A stretch of 64,000 bases of DNA from the NCBI GenBank assembly GCA_014526335.1, contig JACTAT010000036.1, positions 2,055,542 to 2,119,541 of the forward strand, read 5' to 3'. The notes below the pieces were generated by a model that was not told the DNA's origin, did no database searches, and was given only the letters and a program-made list of their open reading frames with translations. Positions 51,068 through 61,400 of this stretch are shown in pieces. Source of the stretch: Chrysaora quinquecirrha. Lineage: Eukaryota > Cnidaria > Scyphozoa > Semaeostomeae > Pelagiidae. Position 1 is the first letter of the stretch, and every line of letters starts with the position of its first letter. Both the position numbers and the translations under genes were made by a program.

Positions 51068-52495
51068 TGATTTATCTTATGCGATTTCTTTCAGAGAATA
51101 CAAGAAAAATAGCTCACATATTTAATACCAAAGCAGGCTAAGCATGCAACTCTGTTAGAACACTACATCGCTTCAACCTTACCCCCGTTTTCCGCATTGA
51201 GTCTTGTATTTTGGGAATTATTGGGAGTAGTTGCCATTAGGGGAACAGAGGGGATGAATGTATCAACTAAGAGGATATCTGATTTAATTTGTCGATTGTA
51301 AAATAAACATTAAGATACATTAGCAGCAGGGCAGTAACAAGTATTGTATTGTCATTGAGGTTTAAAACACCAATCCAATGTATAGCGATGAACAGCAGAA
51401 GCATTTTTTATCAAATTGACAAAATTCTCATCTGACAGGTCTTCAGAGTAAAACGTCAGAAATACACCGAAACAATGGAGTGTAATTGAAAATGTATCCA
51501 GATAAGGATCAAAATGCACCAATCAGATATGTGAAGCTGAACTGGCATTGTGTTTTGATTATCATTAGGCTCACAGGATACACCAAGGGCAAATAGGGTC
51601 AGCTAAAGAGTCCAAGTGAGAAAAGGCACTTCATCTTTCAAAAAAGAACCGGCTTCTTGGTTTGAAGATTTTGCGTTGCCAATTATTCTTTGATCTACTT
51701 TTAGCACAATCAGAGTGGTCTTAGTCAAATGTTGTCATACAGCAAAGTTACTTTTGCTGCTAGGATGTCGAAGGAAGTTGTTCTCTTTTAAAATATTTTT
51801 AACTGAACGTGTTTGGCATATTCAGTGGCTGTGGAATTTGTCTGTATAAAAATAAAAAAGCTGGCTCTTTGTAAACGGATAGAGTTCAGTGTAGACAGAA
51901 AGACCGTTCAGCTAATCCTATTGGACCCTGCTGTACCCTCTGAGCTGGTTGGTGATCACAACACAATGCCGATTCAGCTGCTCTTTTCTGATTGGTGCAT
52001 TTGGTTCCACATGTTGGTATATTTTCCACAATAGTCGATTATTTTGGTCCATTGGTGACGTTTTTAGTCTGAGGATTGTCAAACGAATACGTTTTCAGTA
52101 TGATCAAAGATGTTTCCCATATCTAATACTGTATTTTATTTAATAAGCCCCAAATAGAGTTTAACGCAAGAAGGTAACGCAAAGAAATCAAGAAAGGGGT
52201 AGACATTAGAAATCGGAAGAATGGATTATGCTCACTATGTTCATGTCAAAAAAAATGAAACGGGCAACTATTTGAAGCCCTTGAAAGAAAGGCAAGAATA
52301 ATGCAAGTAGAAGGTAGCTTAACCAAAATGGATATAAAAAAACAAATAGAAGAAAAGAGATGAAAAAACGTTGTATTTGAGCTTTGAACAGAGCAAGACA
52401 TGGCCTTGTTCTTGGAGAACTGATCCAAAGAGAGTTCTGTGAAAAATTATTAAAAATCACTATTACGACCAAAATATTTATTTTCAATGGAGCGA

Positions 52496-55400
52496 TTATT
52501 TAGCAGAGGAACTGAAAAGACAAAAAATTCAGGAAAAGATTACTTTGAAAGATCTGAAACTGACCTTCGGGTTCTTCTTTTGAACTGTGTTAGTCTTCTA
52601 TTTTCTTCCACTAGACAAATTGACTTTAATGATGGAATGACATCGACTATCGTTGCTCGATGATCAAGTCTTGTTGTCAGTGGAAGGCATTCTTCAGCAG
52701 ACCCCAGGACATTATAGATTTCACTGAGATAAAAAAGCAGATTCAGTATTGACGTAGCAACGTAGAGGTAATCAGATTTCAGACAGGCATCATGATTTCA
52801 ATACGAACATTTTTAACTCGTATACAGAGTTAAATTGCTTAGCAAAAGTTAAAAGTGGTATTCCATGGCAACATGAGAAGGCAAACATACTTTTTGTTTT
52901 GTAATGCGACAGGCGTTTCCTCATTCACTCCAATCTTTTGCAATGAAGATTCTTGCAATTTCCTACAAACCAGGTGCACCTCAGCATGCCATTTGTTCAG
53001 ATCATCGATATGATTATCAGTACTATTCATTGGCAAAGAGTCGGTAAGTCCATCTTTTAGCTTAGAAGACCACCATCCGAATGAGTCTGATATATCCTTG
53101 CTTTCTCCGTAAATATCAATATGAGAAAGATCGTCATACGATGCAGAGATAAATTCGATCTCAGAGATTTGTCTATTGCCTGTTTCAAATGGAAATATGA
53201 AATTGTACTAGTGAAGTAATGTGATATTATTGTTAAGCATAGCAAATCATTACACATTAAAGCATAGCAAAGCATAGCATAACAAAGAATAGCATGGTAT
53301 AGCATAGCATAGCATGGCATAGCGTTGCATAGCATAGCATAGTATAACATAGCACAGCATAGCAAAACAAGGCATAGGATGGCATAGCATAGCATAGCAT
53401 AGCAAAACAAAGCATAGCATTGGGTAGCACAGCAAAACAAAGCATAGCATGGTATAGCATAGCAAAACAAAGGATAGCATGACATAGCATAGCATAGCAT
53501 AGCATAGCATAGCATAGCATGTCATAAAATAGCATGTTGTCGCAAAGCATAGCATAGAATAGCAAAGCAAAAACCATAATATATCATAACATAGCATTGC
53601 ATAGCATAGCATGGAATAGCATAATATTGCACAGCATAGCACAGTAACACAAAGCATAGCATTGCGTAGCAAAACAAAGCTCAGCATAGTGTAGCATAGC
53701 ACAGTATAGCAAAGCAAAGCAAGCATAGCATGGCATAGCATAGCATAGCATAACAAAGCATAGCATAGGAAAACAAAGCATAGCATAGCATAGCATGTCA
53801 TAAAATAGCATGTTGTCGCAAGCATAGCATAGCATAGCAAAACAAAAAGCATAACATAGCATAACATAGCATTGTAGAGCATAGCATGGAATAGCATAAT
53901 ATTGCACAGCATAACACAGTAACACAAAGCATAGCATCGCGTAGCAAAACAAAGCACAGCACAGTTAAGCATAATATAACATAGCATAATATGGCATAGA
54001 ATAGCATAGCTAGAATAGCATAGCATAGCACAGTATAGCACAGTATCGCAAAGCATAGAATAACACAAAATGATTTTACTAACTTTAAAATGACCTACCA
54101 TTATCTGCAGAATTTTCTTTCTTTGCGACAGGAACATAATAAGATGCACAAAGCGATTTCTTTTTAATTGCTTGTTGCATGTCAATCTAAAACACAAACA
54201 TGCATATTACCTCTGACAGATGGGTCAAAAAATTGGCCTGCAGCCTATTATGAAGCTGCATTTCAACATGGTGCTGACAATTCTGCTAAATATGTACAGA
54301 GTGGAGTTACATTCGTGACTCATAGCCCGATACTTTCCGTAGTCTTCCTTCCGTGGGAAAAGGATTTGGCCGCGAAACTATTTAGTAAAGCTTCGAACGA
54401 GAATTTCCTACACTTTGTCGTCCATTTGGGAAACATTCGATACGGTTGGTATCTCATTAACGATCGGAACGGCAGTCATAGACAAAAAATCTCAAGAGTT
54501 GTTGAAGTAGCTAGGTATACTACAGAACCCTTTCCTAAATTTCTTTGATTTATCTTATGCGATTTCTTCCAGGGAATGCAAGAAAAATAGTTCACATATT
54601 TAATACCAAAGCAGGCTAAGGATGCAACTCTGTTAGAACATTACATTGCTTCAACCTTACCCCCATTTTCAGCGTCGAGTCTTGTATTTTTGGAATTATT
54701 GGGAGTAGTTGTTGAGATTTTTGATGTGACCCTAACCTCTCAGCTTCGTGATTCTTGTAACGATTTGGGGTATCATATATATATAAGCCATTAGGGGAAC
54801 AGAGGGGATGAATGTATCAACTAAGAGGCTATCTGATTTACTTTGTTGATTGTAAAATAAACATTAAGATACATTAGCAGCAGTGCAGTAATAAGTATTG
54901 TATTGTCTTTGAGGTTCAAAACACAATTCCAATGTATAGCGATGAACAGGAGAAGCATTTTTTTATCAAATTGACAAAATTTTGATCTGACACGCCTTCA
55001 GAGTAATAACGTCAGAAATACACCGAAAAAATGGACTGTAATGGAAAATGTATCCAGATAAGGATCAAAATGCACCAATCAGATATGTGAAGCTGAACTG
55101 GCATTGTGTTTTGATTATCATTAGACTCACAGGACACAACAATGGCAAATAGGTCAGCTTAAGAGTCCAAGTGAGAAAACGCACTTTATCTTTCTACGCA
55201 CAACCGTCTTCTTGGTTTGAGATTTTGCTCTGCCAATTATTTCGAATAATTCTTTGATCTACTTTTAGCACAATCAGAGTGATCTTAAGAAATGTTGTCC
55301 TACATCAAAGTTACGTTTGCCGCTAGGATGTTGAAGGAAGTTGTCCTCTTTTAAAATATTTTTAACAGAACGTGTTCATTTGGTTCCACATGTTGGTATA

Positions 55401-58400
55401 TTTTCCATCATAGTCGATTATTTTGGTCGACTGGTGACGTTTTTAGTCTGAGGAGTGTCTATAGGTCTTCAGCATGATCAAAGATGTTTCCGCTATCTAA
55501 TTCTGTATTTCATTTAATAAGCTCCGAATAGAGCCTCATGCAAGAAGGTAACGCAAATAAATCAAGAAAGGGGCTAAAAATTTAAAATTACCAAATATGT
55601 TTAGGTCAAAAGAAATGAAACAGGAAATTATTAAGACAAAACATTAATTTCCAATGGAGGGATTATTTAGCAGAGAAGCTTCAACCAAACGAGGCAATAT
55701 TTCAAAATCGACACGCAAGAAAGGCACATGTTCAATGAAGGCAACAATACCAGAAGAGATAGCTTCAAAGCGTGTCAAACTGACCTGCGGGTTCTTCTCT
55801 TGAACTGTGTTAGTTTTCTATTTTCTTCCGTTAGACATATTGATTTTAATGATGGAATGACATCGACTGTCGTTGCTCGATGATCAAGTCTTGTTGTCAG
55901 TGGAAGACATTCTTCAGCAGACCCCAGAACATTGTAGATTTCACTGATATAAAAAAGCAGATTCGGTATTGACGTAGCAACTTAGAGGTAGTCAAATTTC
56001 AGACAGGCATCATGATTTCAATACGAAAATTTTTAACTCGTTCACAGAGTTAAATTGCTTAGCAAAAGTTAAAAGTGGTATTCCGTGACAACATGAGAAG
56101 GCAAACATACTTTTTGTTTTGTAATGCGACAGGCGTTTCCCCATTCACTCCAATCTTTCGCAATGAAGATTCTCGCAATTTCCTACAAACCAAGTGCACC
56201 TCAGCATGCCATTTGTTCAGATCATTGATATGATTATCAGTACTATTCATTGGCAAAGAGTCCGTAAGTCCATCTTTTAGCTTAGAAGACCACCATTCGA
56301 ATGAGTCTGATATATCCTTGCTTCTTCCATAAATATCAATATGAGAAAGATCGTCATACGATGCAGAGATTAATTCGATTTCAGAGAACTGTCTACTGCC
56401 TGTTCAAATAAAAATACGAAATTGTAATTGTGAAGTAATTTGATAGTATTACAAAGCACAGCAAATCATAACACATTATAGCATAGCATAGCAAAGCATA
56501 GCATAGCATAGCATAGCATCTTGTAGAATAGCATGTCATAGCAACGCAAAGCAAAGCATAGCATAGTATGGTATAGCAAAGCATAGCATTGCAAAGCATA
56601 GCATAGCACAGCATAGCATAGCAAAGCATGGCATGTTATAGAATAGCATGTCATAGCAAAGCAAAGCAAAGCAAAGCATAGCATTGCAAAGCATAGCATA
56701 GCACAGCATAGCATAGCAAAGCATAGCATGTTATAGAATAGCATGTCATAGCAAAGCAAAGCATAGCATAGCATAGCATAGCATGTTATAGAATAGCATG
56801 TCATAGCAAAGCAAAGCAAAGCATAGCATTGCAAAGCATAGCATAGCACAGCATAGCATAGCAAAGCATAGTATGTTATAGAATAGCATGTCATAGCAAA
56901 GCAAAGCATAGCATAGCATAGCATAGCATGTTATAGAATAGCATGTCATAGCAAAACACAGCATGCCATGGCAAAGCATAGCATAGCGTAGCATAGCATA
57001 GCATAGCATAGTTTAGCATAACATAGCAAAGTGTAACACAGCATAGCATAGGAAAACAAAGCATAGCATAGCATAGCATGTCATAAAATAGCATGTTGTC
57101 GCAAAGCATAGCATAGCATGTCAAAAAAGGCATAACATAGAATAACATACAATGTATAGCATAGCATGAAATAGCATAAAATTGCACATCATAGCACAGT
57201 TACACAAAGCATAGAATTGCGTAGCAAAAAAAAGCACAGTATACTGTAGCATAGCACTGTATAACAAAGCATAGCAAGCATAGCACAGTAAAGCACAGTA
57301 TAGCAAAGCATAGAATAACATAAAATGACTTTACAATAACTTTAGAAAGACTTACAATTACCTGCAGAATTTTCTTTCTTTGCGAGAGGAACATAATAAG
57401 ATGCACAAAGCGATCTCTTGTTAATTGCTTGTTGCATCTCAATCTACAACACAAACATCCACATCACCTCTGAAAAATGGGTCAACAAATTGGCCTGCAG
57501 CCTTTTATGAAGCTGCACATTGTGGGCAAATTGCAATATTCAATTGAACACAGTGTTGACGATTCTGCTAAATATGGACAGAGTGGAGTTACATTCGTGA
57601 CTCATAGCCCGATACTTTCCGTAGTCTTCCTTCCGTGGGAAAAGGATTTGGCCGCGAAACTATTTAGTAAAGCTTCGAACGAGAATTTCCTAAACTTTGT
57701 CGTCCATTTGGGAAACATTCGATACGGTTGGTATCTCATGTGCGATCGGAAAGACAGTCATAGACAAAAAAATCTCCAAATTGTTGAAGTAGCTAGCTAT
57801 ACCATTTCTGCAACATTTTGTTTGATCAATGCAAAATTTGCTTCGGGAGAAAGGGCAAATGATACATACAATCCTAGTACACTCCTAGAGCCCACGACAC
57901 TTTTTATATTTACAGTAGACAGTTGTTGGGGATTGTCTTGAAAGATACACCCATCACACCGGATTCAATGTTAAAATAGCAAAAAATCTGTAAGTCGAAG
58001 AGAAAGGTATATATCATTGCAGCAAGAGTAAAAGGGGACTTAAAGTACATTGAGGCAAATGAATCTATAGATAGCTACAGCATTTGGACTAAAAAAATTA
58101 CTCCTAGATCCAGCAACAAAGCAAAATCCAACCCATAAGTTCGGGTGAGTCCATATAAGAGATTGTCCAAGTATGGTGCCATTCAATGTTTTCGATTGCC
58201 TTAAAATACCTTTAAGGCATGCTTTCTCGTATACATAGAGTAAAATTGAATAAATCTCTGAAAAGACAGGATAGTGGATATTAAAGAGTGTTTATAACAG
58301 CAAGAAGGCTAGTTTGTAATGAAACTCGTTATATTACCTTTTCGATGTCAAGTGAACATGATCTAGGTTGATCTAATTGTACATCGCCTACATCTATAAT

Positions 58401-61400
58401 ATCAATCATCAGCTTATTCTTCTTGTCATTACCAGAATCCTGATTTATTGCTCTTTCATGAGATGGAACTGCTTCATTATCCTCTGACTTATAACAAATT
58501 TTAAGATTGATAGACTGGTTCAGTTGCTTTCCATCTTCATCGTCAACAACGGCATTACAGGAAATATTTGTATTTAAATTAGTTGCATCACCACTACTTT
58601 TAGATAAATCATTTTTATGATAATCTGCACCACATAACACTGGTTTGGACGAAGAGGAACCTAAACATAGACTCTGAGCATCGCCTGTCTCATCTTTAGT
58701 CAAAATGATTTCATCTCTTTCACCAGCGTTTTGAGTTGTCTCATCTACACAATGAATTTCACAACACTTTTAGCGTTCTCCATACTTTGTTGCTCTTGTG
58801 AATGTAGTTTGCTAAGTTCGTCATTGATAGTAATTTGGCACATTGGATCTTTCCAGTGTTCAAGCAGAAACTGTAACTGCATGATTGATTGTCTAATATC
58901 ACAGTTAGAAGAAGTAATTATTTGACTTAATAGCTCTTTTGAAGGGAACACGTGTTCTGCAAGACACATAACTTGAAGATGTACAACAGCTTCTGCCTTG
59001 GTTGGGTAATTCATTTTAATCAATTCAGCCCTGCTATCAAGTTGAGATGCCACTGACGAGTCTGTAAATTAAAAAGAAGTTAAATCGGTGTTGGTGTACA
59101 AAATAAACGATAATTTTGACAAAAGCCGAAACAACGTGAAATTATCTAATCTTAAAATATATTGCCATATACAACCACAATCTATACCAAATTCAATTTG
59201 AGTCTTGGCAAACCCACTTTTGTACGAAAGACAAATTTAGGGTAAAAACCCAAGAGTCAAAAAACCGACATTTGGAAAGGAGCAAAATAGTTTTAAACCA
59301 ATAATTTTCCTCAAATAAAACCAACGGATTAACCCAAATAAGCACAATTTGAAAACAGATCTTGGACAAAAGTAGCTACGTTACCATTCGCTGTAATGAC
59401 AATAGGTCTCTTTGTCTGGCTCCTGAGTTCATTGACACCCAACCAGAATCCTTTGTCAAGATCATCGAACACAAGATCAGCCTGAAAAATAACCAGTATG
59501 GATTAACATAAGATAAAAATGCATCTTGGGCTGATTATTATTTGCCGGTTTAAAGAGGTTTTAAATACATTTAGAGACCCTTCAAGAGCCGAATTTAATT
59601 TGCAGATTAAGATAAACATGATTAACATGGACTTTTCCATAAATGTTAAACCGTAATTGATGAAATTTCTACCAAAGTCTGGAAAATTGGGAGAGCCAAG
59701 GACGATTCCACTGAACTGAAAAGTCCGATGAAATCATCGACTGATCTCCAAGACATATAACCTAAGGCACTCAGAGAGTAAGATGCTTATAGAAGAATCA
59801 TTTAAAAAATAAGGTGTACATTGCTTTTCTTATAGACTGACGGGTTAGAGTAGTGGCTAGCTAGTCCTCCACGCGCGGGAGATCGTAGGATTGATTATTC
59901 ACTGTCGTCGAGGATAGTACCACCACCCTTGCTTTGAGGAGTCGGTAATCAACAGCGAATCGTGTAAGGGTTGCTGGATGGCATCGTGCAGCCGGCCTCA
60001 AACCAAAGAGTTTTGTAACGAATAACAACTCACCTGCTCTAACAAAATGACTGACATAACATCAATAGCTCGAGAAGCAGTCAAGTTTTCTTTACATCGT
60101 GGCTCTCCGATTTCCTTCTCTTCAGTCTCAATTTTTGGTTCACATTTCTCTTTGTCTCCTTTTTCCCATTTCCCACCGAAAAATGACGTTAAACTCTTCA
60201 TTCCCTTCAAATCATCAGCAGTAGAATCAACTGCATCATTATTTGATCCATGGAATTTGCGTTTAACTTGATGGCTTTGTGTCGCTTCTCCAAGTAATGA
60301 CTGAATCTGTTTGCCTGTTCTGTAGATTGATGGATTTAGTTCGAGAACCTAGTGGAGCAAGAAGATATACAGTGAAACACTTTGCAGGTCTTTGGAGCTC
60401 CATAACACCATCAGCTGCAACCTCAAGCATTTGCATACGATTCCTATCTATATTTAAAAGGCATTAGTAAGCCCAAAATAGCAAAAATATCTACGCAATA
60501 GAAAATGGAGAAAAATTATCGACTATTAACTGTAACGAAATCTGAAAATGGTTCAGTTATTGGAATTAGTTTTAATATTTGTTAGATAAAATACCTTGTA
60601 ACCAAGCTCCTGCGCACAGGCATACACCGCGGCTGTTGATCCGCAGCCAGTTTTACCAATGATAATGAATGTGTTCAGTAGGTCCTCTTCCTCTTCACTA
60701 CTGTCATAAAAATCATCGTCGCTGTCCGAATCCACCGTATGTTTGCTACGTGACCTAAAAAAAGGAATTACAAGAAAGTAAACCAGTGGTTTAATGCAAT
60801 TTTAACAAAAAATGCACTACGTACACTGACATAATTGTGTACACTGAGACCCCGCTTGCACGAGAGATAAGGGTCCCAAAGATTCATATCGTTGATTTCC
60901 TTTCAGGTACGTTATGGGTACTATTTCATTGCGTTTACATGGGAACGGATTGGGAACGGATGCAAACTGATCGCTTTTCTAGCGTATCAAGAAAAGTACG
61001 ATCCCTTTCCTAAACCTATTATGACATTTACGAACGGATCTGTCCCCGCATGAAACGGGTCTAAAGCATCATTCTGCACAAACTCGAATTTAAAAAGCTG
61101 AAGTGTTAAAGGGTGGAAAGATCAATATTTTCCATAGCAGTAAGATCTCAATATAACGCGCTTGAAGATTAGCTTGTAGTGTTGCATTTAGTGCTAAATT
61201 GTTACCTAATTATTACCTTCAAAAATTATGCCAGATTTAGATTTTTTACTGCTTGGGTTTTGCACAAGGCGCATTATGAAAACTCAAAACTTAACGTAAA
61301 CACCCTGTTACCGTTCTTAGTCATTTTCAGTCTTTGTATTCTGTCCACTTAACGTCAATCAGAGAATATTTACTTATGTAATCTTCTGAAGGTGTTGTGG

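Larger units (their letters stand above)
51043..54524. repeat. Tandem duplication D4, copy 1
   Basis: Starts at GCAGAACCCCTTTCTGAATTT and ends just before the same motif at 54525. It contains ATAD5 exons A-C, their introns and about 330 bp upstream of exon A. Differs from copy 2 by substitutions and several 70-190 bp indels. Confidence 0.9.
54525..57805. repeat. Tandem duplication D4, copy 2
   Basis: Direct repeat of 51043-54524. It lacks segments matching about 51810-52000 and 52260-52440 of copy 1, and has an extra 70-bp insert near 54713-54785. Confidence 0.9.

Noticed and set aside
53057..57187. Long minus-strand open frames rich in MLCYA
   Set aside because: They come from a stop-free AGCAT pentamer satellite; the repeated residues carry no domain.
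52960..57320. CRISPR-like regularly spaced repeats
   Set aside because: The arrays are contiguous microsatellite without unique spacers, in a eukaryotic intron.
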